From: Acidobacteriota bacterium
GTDB lineage: Bacteria > Acidobacteriota > Thermoanaerobaculia > Multivoradales > JAHEKO01
NCBI GenBank assembly: GCA_029862975.1
Contig: JAOTWP010000019.1
Span: forward strand, 1 to 43,502
Length of the DNA stretch: 43,502 bases
Direction: 5' to 3'
Below, one piece after another: positions 31,481 to 39,930 of this stretch. The position numbers and the translations under genes are program-made. The notes under the pieces were generated by a model. The model did no database searches. It had not been told where the DNA came from and worked only from the letters and a program-made list of their open reading frames with translations. The first letter of the stretch is position 1. Every line of letters begins with the position of its first letter.

Positions 31481-32203
31481 ATGAGAGGCCCGCTGCTCAT
31501 CACGCTTCCGATCGCCATGCTGGCCACGGCCCTGGCGGCGCAGGACTTCGAGGGCCAGCGCAGGAAGCTGCTCGACGAGGTCCGCGAGGACGTGCGCTTC
31601 ACGAGCGGCTACCTGGACCGCGACGAGCTCGCCCCGGCGGTGCTGGCCGCCCTGGGGAAGGTGCCGCGGCACGAGTTCGTGCCCCCCGACCTGCGGCGCC
31701 ACGCCTACGAGAACCGGCCGCTGCCGATCGGCTACGGCCAGACCATCTCGCAGCCCTACATCGTCGCCATCATGACGGACCTCCTGGAGCTCGAGGCCGG
31801 CGACGCGGTGCTCGAGGTCGGCACCGGCTCGGGCTACCAGGCGGCGATCCTCGCCGAGCTCGTGGCCCAGGTGTACTCGATCGAGATCATCCCCGAGCTC
31901 GGCAGAGAGGTGCGCCAGCGGCTCACCCGGCTGGGCTACGACAAGGTCGCGACCCGGATCGGCGACGGCTACCACGGCTGGCCGGAGCACGCCCCCTTCG
32001 ACGCCATCATCGTCACCGCCGCCGGCAGCCACGTGCCGCCGCCGCTGCTGGCCCAGCTGCGCCCCGGCGGCCGCATGGTGCTCCCGGTCGGCGGCCCGTT
32101 CTCGACCCAGCAGCTCGTGCTCCTCACCAAGACGGCGGACGGCGAGGTTCAAAGCCGCCAGGTGCTGCCCGTAGCCTTCGTCCCCCTGACCGGCGAGCAC
32201 TGA
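31481..32203 (+). CDS. pcm: Exported protein-L-isoaspartate O-methyltransferase
   Basis: 240 residues. The AdoMet motif I is VLEVGTGSGYQAAILAELV, preceded by YGQTISQPYIVAIMTDLL, and followed by YSIEIIPELG and FDAIIVTAA, the standard Pcm pattern for repair of isoaspartate. Unlike most Pcm enzymes it begins with a typical signal peptide (MRGPLLITLPIAMLATALAAQ), so it appears to be periplasmic or surface-bound, where its AdoMet supply is unclear. A GGGGGGGAGG ribosome-binding site precedes the ATG. The next gene starts 3 bp after its stop. Confidence 0.93.
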   Translation: MRGPLLITLPIAMLATALAAQDFEGQRRKLLDEVREDVRFTSGYLDRDELAPAVLAALGKVPRHEFVPPDLRRHAYENRPLPIGYGQTISQPYIVAIMTDLLELEAGDAVLEVGTGSGYQAAILAELVAQVYSIEIIPELGREVRQRLTRLGYDKVATRIGDGYHGWPEHAPFDAIIVTAAGSHVPPPLLAQLRPGGRMVLPVGGPFSTQQLVLLTKTADGEVQSRQVLPVAFVPLTGEH

Positions 32204-32206
32204 GCC

Positions 32207-34729
32207 TTGCGCCTCGCGATCGGCCTCGTCTCGGGCGCCGCCATCGCCTACCAGCTGCTGCTGATGCGGCTCTTCTCGATCGTCCAGTGGCACCACTTCG
32301 CCTCCCTCGTGATCAGCCTGGCGCTCCTGGGCTACGGCGCGAGCGGCGCGCTGCTCACCCTCCTGCGGCGGCCCCTGCTCGCCCGCTTCACTCCGGCTCT
32401 GGCCGGCCTCATGGTCCTCTTCGGACTGCTCGCGCCGCTCTCCTTCGCCGCCGCCCAGCGCCTGCGCCTCAACCCCCTCGAGCTCCTGTGGGACCCGCGC
32501 CAGCTCGCCGCGCTGGGGGCCGTCTACCTGCTGCTGGCCCTCCCCTTCGTCTGCGCGGGCGCCGCCGTCGGCCTGGCGCTGGCCCGCTACGAGGACGCCG
32601 CGCACCGGATCTACCAGGCCGATCTCCTCGGCGCCGCGGCCGGCGCAGTGGCCATCCTCGCGGCGCTCTACCAGCTGGCGCCGGGGACCTGCCTGCGCCT
32701 CGTCGGCGCGGCCGGAGGCCTGGCGGCGGCGGTCGCGCTGGTGGCGGGAAGCGGGTCGCTCAGCCCGCGATGGCGGCGTGCGGCGGCGGCTCTCTGCGCC
32801 GTCGCCGTCGCCGCGCCGTTCGGCTGGCCCGCAGACTGGCTCACGCCCCGCCTCTCCGAGTACAAGGCGCAATCGAAGGCTCTCGCGGTGCCGGGGGCCG
32901 AGATCGTCGCCCGCCGCTCGAGCCCGCTGGGAACCCTGGCCGCGGTCCGCTCGCCGCGGATCCCCTTTCGCATCGCGCCGGGCGCCAGCTTCGCGTTCAC
33001 GGGCGAGATCCCCGAGCAGATCGTGCTCTTCGCCGACGGCGAAGTCGCCGGCGTCGTCGATCGCGGGAGCGCGAACGGCGGCGGCGACGCCGGCGCCTAC
33101 CTCGACTTCCTGCCGGCCGCGCTGCCCTTCCTGCTCGCCGGCGACGGCGCCCGGGTGGCGCTCCTCGGCAACGGCCCCGGCGCCACCCTCGCCCTGGCGC
33201 TGCGCCACGGCGCCGCCGCCGTCGAGGTCGTCGAGGTCGACCCCCTGCTGCCGGAGCTGGTCGTCACGGAGCTGGCGGACTTCACGGCGGGGCTCTACCG
33301 CGACCCCCGCGTCCGCCTCCACGCCGTCGATCCGCGCGGCTTCCTCGCCGCCCGGCGCGGCCCCTTCGACCTCGTCGTGCTGCCGTCCGCCGAGAGCGGC
33401 GGCGCGCCCGGCGCCAGAGCCCTCGAGGAATCCTACGTCCACACCGTCGCGGCCTTCGAGCTCGCCTTGGCCCGCCTGGGGACGGGCGGCATCCTCGCCG
33501 CCGAGGCCGAGCTCGCGGCGCCGCCCGTGGCCAGCGTCAAGCTCGTCGCCACCGCCGTCGCGGCGCTCGAGCGCTCCGCCCTCGCCGCCCCCGAGCGCCT
33601 GGCCGCCATCCGCAGCTGGGGCCGCTTCCTCCTCCTCGTCAAGCCGGCCGGCCTCACCCCCGGCGACGTCGCCGCCATCCGCGCCTTCTGCGCCGACCGC
33701 TCCTTCGACCTCGTCTACTACCCGGGGATGCCCGCGACCGAAGCGAACCGCCGCAACCTCCTCGACCGCCCGGCGCTCTACGAGGCGACGAGGGCGCTCT
33801 TGGGAGCGGGCCGCGATGACTTCCTCCGCGGCTACAAGCTCTACGCCGTCCCCGCCACCGACGACCGCCCCTACTTCTTCCGCACCTTCCGCTGGCGCTC
33901 GCTCCCCGAGCTGCTGCGCCTGCGCACCCGCGGCGGCGCGGCTCTCGTCGAGTGGAGCTACCTGCTGCTCGCCGCCACCCTCGCGCAGGCGGTGCTCGCC
34001 GGCCTCCTGCTCATCCTCCTGCCCCTGTGGTGGCTCCGCCGCCGGCCGCCGGCGAGCCACCGGCCAGGTGGGACGGCTGCCGGACGTCGGGCGCCGGGCG
34101 AGGCCGGCGCGCCTGCCGCTCGGCAAGCGAGCGCTCGGGCCAGCCTGGCGGCGACCGCCGGCGCCGGCCGCGTAGGCCTCTACTTCCTCTGCCTCGGTCT
34201 CGCCTTCCTCTTCCTGGAGATCGCGTTCATCCAGCACCTGACGCTCTTCCTGGCCCACCCCCTGCTGGCGGCCGCGGTGGTGCTCGCCGGCTTCCTCCTC
34301 TTCGCCGGCCTCGGCAGCGGCGCCTCCCGCCGCTTCGAGCGCGCGCTGGAGCGCCGCCGGCCGGGCGCCGTCATCCCGACGGCCGTCGCCGCCATCCTCC
34401 TCGCCGTGCTCTCGAGCCTCACCCTCGCGGCCGCCCTGGTCGCCCGCTGCGCCGGCTGGCCCTCCTGGCTCAAGGTGCCCCTGGCCCTGCTGGCCATCGC
34501 CCCGCTCGCCTTCTTCCTCGGCATGCCCTTTCCCCTCGCCCTGCGCCGCGTCGCGGCCGCCCGCCCCGACCTCGTCCCCTGGGCCTGGGGCGTCAACGGC
34601 TGGGCCTCCGTCCTCGCCGCCGTCCTCGCCACCCTGCTCGCCGTCCACCTCGGCTTCACCGCGGTGGTCGGCGCCGCCTGCGCGCTCTACGTCGTCGCCG
34701 GCCTGGCGGCGCCCCGCGCGGCCGCGTGA
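32207..34729 (+). CDS. Spermidine-synthase-like multi-spanning membrane protein
   Basis: 840 residues. Transmembrane helices at the N-terminus (about 1-220) and C-terminus (about 580-830) flank a soluble Rossmann domain (about 300-490) of the spermidine synthase type: VALLGNGPGATLALALRHGAAAVEVVEVDPLLPELV. The aminopropyltransferase catalytic segment (D-S-T-D in SpeE) is replaced by LPSAES, so polyamine synthesis is doubtful. MFS-like SpeE fusion proteins are known but their roles are unclear. TTG start at 32207, three bases after pcm, so the two are co-transcribed. C-terminal helices include FLCLGLAFLFLEIAF and FFLGMPFPLALRRV. Confidence 0.8.
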   Translation: MRLAIGLVSGAAIAYQLLLMRLFSIVQWHHFASLVISLALLGYGASGALLTLLRRPLLARFTPALAGLMVLFGLLAPLSFAAAQRLRLNPLELLWDPRQLAALGAVYLLLALPFVCAGAAVGLALARYEDAAHRIYQADLLGAAAGAVAILAALYQLAPGTCLRLVGAAGGLAAAVALVAGSGSLSPRWRRAAAALCAVAVAAPFGWPADWLTPRLSEYKAQSKALAVPGAEIVARRSSPLGTLAAVRSPRIPFRIAPGASFAFTGEIPEQIVLFADGEVAGVVDRGSANGGGDAGAYLDFLPAALPFLLAGDGARVALLGNGPGATLALALRHGAAAVEVVEVDPLLPELVVTELADFTAGLYRDPRVRLHAVDPRGFLAARRGPFDLVVLPSAESGGAPGARALEESYVHTVAAFELALARLGTGGILAAEAELAAPPVASVKLVATAVAALERSALAAPERLAAIRSWGRFLLLVKPAGLTPGDVAAIRAFCADRSFDLVYYPGMPATEANRRNLLDRPALYEATRALLGAGRDDFLRGYKLYAVPATDDRPYFFRTFRWRSLPELLRLRTRGGAALVEWSYLLLAATLAQAVLAGLLLILLPLWWLRRRPPASHRPGGTAAGRRAPGEAGAPAARQASARASLAATAGAGRVGLYFLCLGLAFLFLEIAFIQHLTLFLAHPLLAAAVVLAGFLLFAGLGSGASRRFERALERRRPGAVIPTAVAAILLAVLSSLTLAAALVARCAGWPSWLKVPLALLAIAPLAFFLGMPFPLALRRVAAARPDLVPWAWGVNGWASVLAAVLATLLAVHLGFTAVVGAACALYVVAGLAAPRAAA

Positions 34730-34750
34730 TCGCCGGGAGTCCCGCTCGAG

Positions 34751-34888
34751 TCAATCCCGGGCTCGGCCGAGGAGCGCCTGCTTCGCGTCCCCGAGCTCTT
34801 CCATGCGCCGCAGGCGGCGGGCGAGGAAGACCTCCAGCCCCCCCGGGTGGCGCTCGGCGACGATCCGGAGCGTAGAGTGGACGGCGGA
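34751..34888 (-). pseudogene. Possible gene remnant between the membrane protein and TIR-Cpn60 genes
   Basis: An open minus-strand frame of 45 codons between two stops reads IVAERHPGGLEVFLARR and MEELGDAKQALLGRARD before TGA (34751-34753), a credible helical C-terminus. No upstream part or start is present. It may be the truncated end of a gene lost when the TIR-Cpn60 gene arrived, or chance. Confidence 0.25.
34873..34878 (+). promoter_or_regulatory. Probable -10 element (TAGAGT) of the TIR-Cpn60 gene
   Basis: TAGAGT lies 19 nt before the ATG at 34898, so the gene likely has its own promoter. There is no strong Shine-Dalgarno. Confidence 0.4.
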
Positions 34889-34897
34889 TCACCAGTG

Positions 34898-36682
34898 ATG
34901 AGCCTCGGTATCCACGCCTTCGTCAGCTACGCGCGCGAGGATTCCGAGCTCGTCGACCAGCTGGTCGACGAGCTCTCCTCCGAGGGCCTCCAGCTGTGGG
35001 TGGACCGTCGAGAGATCGAGGCCGGACAGCCGTGGGAGGCAACGATCGAGCGGGCCCTCGCCAGCTGCGATCAGCTTCTGGTCTGCTTGACGCCGGAGGC
35101 GGTGGCTTCGAAGGAGGTCCTGAAGGAGACCGCGTTCGCGCTGGACGAGGGCAAGACGGTGTTCCCGGTGATCCTGCGGGAGTGCAGCGTACCGAGTCGC
35201 CTGCAACGGCTTCAGCACATCGATCTGAGCGCCGGCCGGGGCGACGCCCTGGGGCGGCTCGTGGACGAGATGCAGCGGGCCGCTCTTCTGGAGGACGCGC
35301 GGGTCGGCAAACCTCCGCCTGAGCGGCCGCAGCGGAACCGGCTCGACTGGGGCGGCCCGATCGCCCTCGGGCGAGTGATGGTCGCCGAGGCTCGCCGGCT
35401 CATCTCCCAGGGAGTGGAGCCGGACCTGCTCTGCCGAGGCATTCGACGAGCGGCGGACCGTGCGGCCGAGGCGGTTCTGGAGATGGCCCGGGTGGCCGAC
35501 TCGGAGCAGCTCGCGGCGGTCGCCGCCACCGCCTCGGGGGACTCCGACCTGGGCTCTCTGATCGCGGAGGCCCTGGAGGGGTGCGGCGCCGGCGGGATCA
35601 TCACCGTCGAGGAGGAGGAGACCGAGCACGAGGCCACCGGGGATTACCTCCTCGTGCGCAACGAGTGCGCGGTGCTGGCCCATGGCTACCCTTCGCCACG
35701 CTTCGTCACCGACCCCGATCGCCTGGAGACCGTCCTCGAGAACCCTCGCGTGCTCGTCTGCGACCAGGCGATCTCCGGCGCAGCGGAATTGGAGCCGATC
35801 GTCGCCACGGTTGTAGACGCCGGCGAGCAGGCCCTGGCGGTCTTCGCCCCGAAGATCGAAACGGCAGCTCTGGCCGCACTCGTGATGAGCAAGGTCAGCG
35901 GCCGTCTGCCCACCGTCGCGATCGGCGTTTCGGGTCCGGACTCGAGCGGGATTCTGGAGGACGTCGCCGTTCAGACGGGCAGCACCATGATCACGGCGGA
36001 GCTGGGGCGGACCCCGGCGAGCGTCGAGCTCGGGGATCTGGGTCGCGCCGAGAAGGTGATCGTGGACGCCACCGAGACGACGCTTTGCGGTGGCGGCGGG
36101 AACCCGGAGGAGATCCGAGCCCGAGAGCAGGTGCTCTACCGGCAGGAGAGCCGGGCGCGCTCGGCGGACGAGAGGTCCGCGCTGCTCGGTCGAATCGCGA
36201 ACCTGAGGGAGTCGTCGACCGTGATCCGGGTCGAAGGGCACACGAAGATCGAGCGCAGGGAACGGATGAGGAGGGTCCGCCAGGCGCTCGAGGCCGCCGC
36301 AAAGTGCGTCGAGATGGGCTCCGTCCCGGGCGGTGGGGTCGCCCTGCTGAAGGCGCGGAAGGCGCTGGACAGGACGCGGTTCGAGACCGAGGAGGAGAAA
36401 CGAGGGGGCGACGTCGTGCGGGCGGCACTGGGGGCCCCGCTCAGAGTCGTCGCCGCTCACGCCGGGCCGGACGCCGACGCCGTCGGCGAGGAAGTCGACG
36501 CTCTGCACCGCGGCAGCGAGCCCAGCGACACCGGCTACGACCCGCGGAGTGGTCGGCTGGTCGACATGGTCGAAGCCGGGATTCTCGAGCCGGCGACCGC
36601 GGTCAAAGCAGCTCTGGAGCGCGCCGCGATCCTGGCCTGCCGGGTGCTGACCGCGGGCGAGACGGATCGCCCCGGCCGCTGA
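34898..36682 (+). CDS. TIR domain fused to a truncated GroEL-like (Cpn60) chaperonin
   Basis: 594 residues. Residues 5 to about 128 are a TIR domain: HAFVSYAREDSELVDQL, then GLQLWVDRREIEAGQPW, ASCDQLLVCLTPEAVASKEVLKE and TVFPVIL; E77 (in LKE) aligns with the catalytic Glu of NADase TIRs. From about residue 153 the protein is GroEL-like, aligning from GroEL residue about 93 to the end: PDLLCRGIRRAADRAAEAV, SDLGSLIAEALEGCGAGGIITVEEE, GYPSPRFVTDP, VPGGGVALLKA, GYDPRSGRLVDMVEAGILEP. The first roughly 92 GroEL residues, including GDGTT with Asp87, are absent, and Gln462 aligns with GroEL Asp398. Apical and intermediate domains appear whole. The gene stands alone. Third-position GC looks lower than its neighbours. 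A fusion of this kind with a known role is not familiar to me. Confidence 0.9.
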   Translation: MSLGIHAFVSYAREDSELVDQLVDELSSEGLQLWVDRREIEAGQPWEATIERALASCDQLLVCLTPEAVASKEVLKETAFALDEGKTVFPVILRECSVPSRLQRLQHIDLSAGRGDALGRLVDEMQRAALLEDARVGKPPPERPQRNRLDWGGPIALGRVMVAEARRLISQGVEPDLLCRGIRRAADRAAEAVLEMARVADSEQLAAVAATASGDSDLGSLIAEALEGCGAGGIITVEEEETEHEATGDYLLVRNECAVLAHGYPSPRFVTDPDRLETVLENPRVLVCDQAISGAAELEPIVATVVDAGEQALAVFAPKIETAALAALVMSKVSGRLPTVAIGVSGPDSSGILEDVAVQTGSTMITAELGRTPASVELGDLGRAEKVIVDATETTLCGGGGNPEEIRAREQVLYRQESRARSADERSALLGRIANLRESSTVIRVEGHTKIERRERMRRVRQALEAAAKCVEMGSVPGGGVALLKARKALDRTRFETEEEKRGGDVVRAALGAPLRVVAAHAGPDADAVGEEVDALHRGSEPSDTGYDPRSGRLVDMVEAGILEPATAVKAALERAAILACRVLTAGETDRPGR

Positions 36683-36749
36683 CCGGGCTCGGGCCGGCCG
36701 GGCGGCGGCGGATCCCGTTGCGCCGAGCTGCGGTCCGCGGAGCGGCGAG

Positions 36750-37985
36750 TCAGGAGGGCCCGGCTGCTCGCGGGTCTCTCGGGTGCGGGTCCGTCGGGCG
36801 CCAGGCGAGGGAGCCGTCGGGCTCCGCTTCGACGCGCGCGCCGAGCGCGCTGCTCTCGCGGTCGAGGGTGGCGCGCAGCCAGGCGGCGTCCTCGACCGTG
36901 GGGCGCTCGAGGCGCAGGCGGCGGCTCTGGAAGGGCACGGCCGCGAGGCGCAGCAGCCGGCCGCTGGCGGGGTCGAGGGTCAGGAACCAGGCCAGCACCA
37001 GGTCGGCCCGGTACCGTTCGTGGCCACCGATGCCCTCGTAGTCGTTGATGAAGTCGCCGCAGCCGTAGAGGATCGGGCGGCCGCGGTAGATCTCGACCCC
37101 TAGCGGGTGGTGCGACGAGTGGCCGTGGACGACGTCGACGGCGGCCGTGTCGATCAGCAGGCGGGCGAAGCGCTGGTGCTCGTCCGGGATCGCATGGCCC
37201 CAGTTGCCGCCCCAATGGATGGACACGACGACGACGTCGCCTTGCTTCTCGAGCCCGGCGATCCGGCTCGCGATGCTCTCTGCCGCCGCCTCGGAAAGGT
37301 CGGGCAGGAAGCTCACGCCCGGGCGCTCCGCCGCCGCCGCCCAGGCCGCGGGGATGCCGCTCGTCGGCAAGCCGTAGGCAAACACGACCACCCGCCCCTT
37401 GCCGGCGACCTCGAGGATCGCCGGCGCCGTGGCCTGCGCCAGGTCGCCGCCGGCGCCGACCGTCGCCAGGCCGGCCCCGCGCAGGGCCGGCACCGTCTCG
37501 GCGAGGCCGGCGTAGCCCCAATCGAGGACGTGGTTGTTGGCCAGGACGCAGCAGTCGATCGCGGCGGCGGTCAGGCAGCCGACGTTGGCCGGGTGCATCC
37601 GGTAGTGGATCCCCTTTCGCGGCCAGGGGTCGGAGCTCGTGGTGACGGCGGTCTCCAGGTTCACGATCCGCGCGTCCGGCCGGCGCCGGTCGAGCTCCGC
37701 CAGAGCCTCGCCCCAGACGTAGGACGGGTCCACGGGACGCGCGATGGGGCCGCTCACCGCCGCCGCCAGCTCGACGTAGCGGCGGGCGTCGCGAACGTAG
37801 GACTCGAAGAGCGTAGGCTCGCTGGGCCGCGCCAGCAGCTGGTCGATGCCGCGGCCGGTCATCACGTCGCCGCACAGGAAGAGCGTGATGGCCGAGGAGC
37901 CTGCCTCCCTGGCGGCCGACGCACCTTCGAGCGCCGGCAGCCCCAGCATCCCGGCCGCACCCAGCAGAAACTCCCGGCGCTCCAT
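36750..37985 (-). CDS. CapA-family metallophosphatase-like protein
   Basis: 411 residues. The N-terminus ERREFLLGAAGMLGLPALEGASA contains RR-x-F-L, suggesting Tat export. The core matches CapA/YwtB (poly-gamma-glutamate biosynthesis) metal-site blocks: LFLCGDVMTGRGID, VNLETAVTTS, LANNHVLDWG, VVVSIHWGGNWGH, VVHGHSSHHPLGVEIYRGRPILYGCGDFINDY. The conserved Asp/His/Asn ligands of a calcineurin-like phosphodiesterase fold are present. The family acts in polymer export or other envelope roles; the exact substrate is unknown. A TAGAAT promoter lies at 38045-38050. Confidence 0.92.
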   Translation of the reverse strand: MERREFLLGAAGMLGLPALEGASAAREAGSSAITLFLCGDVMTGRGIDQLLARPSEPTLFESYVRDARRYVELAAAVSGPIARPVDPSYVWGEALAELDRRRPDARIVNLETAVTTSSDPWPRKGIHYRMHPANVGCLTAAAIDCCVLANNHVLDWGYAGLAETVPALRGAGLATVGAGGDLAQATAPAILEVAGKGRVVVFAYGLPTSGIPAAWAAAAERPGVSFLPDLSEAAAESIASRIAGLEKQGDVVVVSIHWGGNWGHAIPDEHQRFARLLIDTAAVDVVHGHSSHHPLGVEIYRGRPILYGCGDFINDYEGIGGHERYRADLVLAWFLTLDPASGRLLRLAAVPFQSRRLRLERPTVEDAAWLRATLDRESSALGARVEAEPDGSLAWRPTDPHPRDPRAAGPS

Positions 37986-38044
37986 GTCGGCCTCCTCGGC
38001 GCCTCCGCGCGCCCCGCAGCGAGCCTGGGCGCGTGCACGGACTC

Positions 38045-38050
38045 ATTCTA
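38045..38050 (-). promoter_or_regulatory. Probable -10 element (TAGAAT) of the CapA gene
   Basis: TAGAAT on the minus strand, 59 bp upstream of the ATG at 37985. The leader contains no other clear motif. Confidence 0.4.
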
Positions 38051-38112
38051 CCCGCCGAGGAAGACGGCGACACGAGGCGAGCCGGTCCGTCACCGGCTCG
38101 TCCTCGCCGCGC

Positions 38113-39012
38113 CTACTTGAGGAAGGTCCCGTCCCGGAACTCGGCGAAGGCCTGGCGCAGCTCGTCCTGGGTGTTCATGACGATCGGGCCGTACCAGGCG
38201 ACCGGCTCCTCGATCGGCTTGCCCGAGACGAGCAGGAAGCGGATGCCGTCCTCCCCCGCCTCGACCGTCACTTCGTCGCCGCGGTCGAAGAGCACGAGCG
38301 ACCGGTTGTCCGCCTCTTCGGCCAGCGAGGTGTCGGCCCACCCCACCCCCTCGGTGGGCACCGCCAGCGGCGCCGAGGCGTTGCAGAACTTCCCGGAGCC
38401 GGCGAAGACGTAGGCGAAGGCGTGGCGGGTCGTCGCGACGGGGATGCTACGGCGGCGGCGCGGCGGCACGGACACGTCGAGGTAGCTGGGCTCGGCGGCG
38501 ATGCCGTCGACCGGGCCGGTGGCGCCCCACATGGAGCCGCAGATGACGCGTACCCTGGTGCCGTCGTCCTCCGCGACCTCGGGGATGTCGGCCGCGCTCA
38601 CGTCCTGGTAGCGGGGCGCCGTCATCTTGAGCGCCGAGGGCAGGTTGGCCCACAGCTGGAAGCCGTGCATCCTGCCGTCGCGGTCGCCGCGCGGCATCTC
38701 CTGGTGGATGATGCCGCTGCCGGCCGTCATCCATTGCACGTCGCCGGCCCCCAGCGCGCCGTGGTTGCCCAGGCTGTCGCCGTGCTCGACCTCGCCGGCG
38801 AGCACGTAGGTGATCGTCTCGATGCCCCGGTGCGGGTGCCAGGGGAACCCGGCCAGGTAGTCGGCGGGCTCGTCGTTGCGGAAGTCGTCGAGCAGCAGGA
38901 ACGGGTCGAAATCCTCCGTCGCTCCGAACCCGAACGCCCGGCGCAGCTGCACCCCGGCGCCTTCGACGGTCGGCTTCGCCTTGAGAATCCGCTTGACGGG
39001 TCGTATCGACAT
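38113..39012 (-). CDS. Pirin-family protein
   Basis: 299 residues. Bicupin protein with the pirin metal-ligand blocks FPWHPHRGIETITYVLAGEVEHGDSLGN and MTAGSGIIHQEMP (His, His, His and Glu ligands of Fe present). Pirins may act as quercetinase-type dioxygenases or redox-sensitive regulators. The C-terminal cupin is complete and ends near YGPIVMNTQDELRQAF. The ATG at 39012 is preferred to an upstream in-frame start; AAGGGGG precedes it by about 7 nt. An extended -10 (TGCTATCGT) lies at 39036-39044. Confidence 0.93.
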   Translation of the reverse strand: MSIRPVKRILKAKPTVEGAGVQLRRAFGFGATEDFDPFLLLDDFRNDEPADYLAGFPWHPHRGIETITYVLAGEVEHGDSLGNHGALGAGDVQWMTAGSGIIHQEMPRGDRDGRMHGFQLWANLPSALKMTAPRYQDVSAADIPEVAEDDGTRVRVICGSMWGATGPVDGIAAEPSYLDVSVPPRRRRSIPVATTRHAFAYVFAGSGKFCNASAPLAVPTEGVGWADTSLAEEADNRSLVLFDRGDEVTVEAGEDGIRFLLVSGKPIEEPVAWYGPIVMNTQDELRQAFAEFRDGTFLK

Positions 39013-39035
39013 CGGGTGCCCCCTTTTCCGCACGG

Positions 39036-39044
39036 ACGATAGCA
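39036..39044 (-). promoter_or_regulatory. Extended -10 (TGCTATCGT) of the pirin gene
   Basis: Identical to the nonamer before the FMN-binding membrane protein gene. It lies 24 nt upstream of the pirin ATG, between the stop of the YihY gene (39046) and the pirin start. Confidence 0.45.
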
Positions 39045-39045
39045 C

Positions 39046-39867
39046 TCAACCCCCGGCGCGCCCGGCGCCCAGCAGCCGCGTGAGCTCCGCGCCGAAGAGA
39101 AAGGCGAGTGCGGAGTAGTAGATCCACAACAGCGTCAGGACGAGCGATCCCGCGGCGCCGTAGGCCGTCGCCAGCTGCGTGTGGCGCAGATACAAGCCGA
39201 TCAGCTCGTTGCCGCAGACAAAGAGCGACGCCGTGGCGAGAGAACCGAGCCACACGTCGCGGAACGAGACCTCGGCGTCCGGGACGTAGCGGAAGACGAG
39301 GCTGAACACCACCGCGATCACCACCAGGGAGATGAGGAAGCCGCCCACTCTGGACGCGACCAGCGGAAACGGCAGGGCCATGATCAACCGGTCGCCGAAT
39401 CCTCGCGTCACCGCGCTTGCCAGAGTGAGCACGAGGAGAACGAAACCCGACGCGGCCACCATCACGAAGGACAGGAAACGGGAGCGCACGAAGCTCCAGA
39501 GCTCGAAGCGGCCGGTGGGAACCCGCCAGATCTCGTTCAGCGCTTCCTGGAGCTCGACGAAGAAGGCCGTCGCGCCGAAGACCACCGATGCCAGGCCGAA
39601 GAGGTGGGCGCCGCCCCACGTCAGCCCGCTTGCCGTCTCGAGGGCCTCGCCCAGGGTCACGGCCATCCGATCTCCGGCGAGGGCGCGCAGGACGGCCACG
39701 ACCTCGGAGCGCGCGATCTCGCCGCCGACGAGCTTCGCGGCTCCGGACACGACGAAGATCGGCACCGGAAGGAGCACGAACAGCGCATAGAAAGCCAGCG
39801 CCGCTCCGTGCGTCGCGCAGCCGTCCCTCGAGTAGGCCGCCAGGGCGCGCTTGAGCAGGCTTCTCAT
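39046..39867 (-). CDS. YihY/UPF0761 (BrkB-like) inner-membrane protein
   Basis: 273 residues with six hydrophobic helices. It begins LLKRALAAYSRDGCATHGAALAFYALFVLLPVPIFVV, and contains GATAFFVELQEALNEIW and YGAAGSLVLTLLWIYYSALAFLFGAEL, the hallmark of the YihY family (once called BrkB or RNase BN in error). Function unknown. The ATG at 39867 is chosen because the family starts here; a longer start at 39900 exists. It lies 63 bp downstream of an mscS gene on the same strand, so co-transcription is likely. Confidence 0.92.
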   Translation of the reverse strand: MRSLLKRALAAYSRDGCATHGAALAFYALFVLLPVPIFVVSGAAKLVGGEIARSEVVAVLRALAGDRMAVTLGEALETASGLTWGGAHLFGLASVVFGATAFFVELQEALNEIWRVPTGRFELWSFVRSRFLSFVMVAASGFVLLVLTLASAVTRGFGDRLIMALPFPLVASRVGGFLISLVVIAVVFSLVFRYVPDAEVSFRDVWLGSLATASLFVCGNELIGLYLRHTQLATAYGAAGSLVLTLLWIYYSALAFLFGAELTRLLGAGRAGG

Positions 39868-39930
39868 CGAGGGTCGGGCTGACGGGGCGCGTGGCGCCAC
39901 TGGACCGGGAAACCGGTCGCGCGGGGCCGC

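Noticed and set aside
31245..31484. 79-codon plus-strand frame upstream of pcm
   Set aside because: It overlaps the pcm start and its promoter region and has no ribosome-binding site or recognisable motif.
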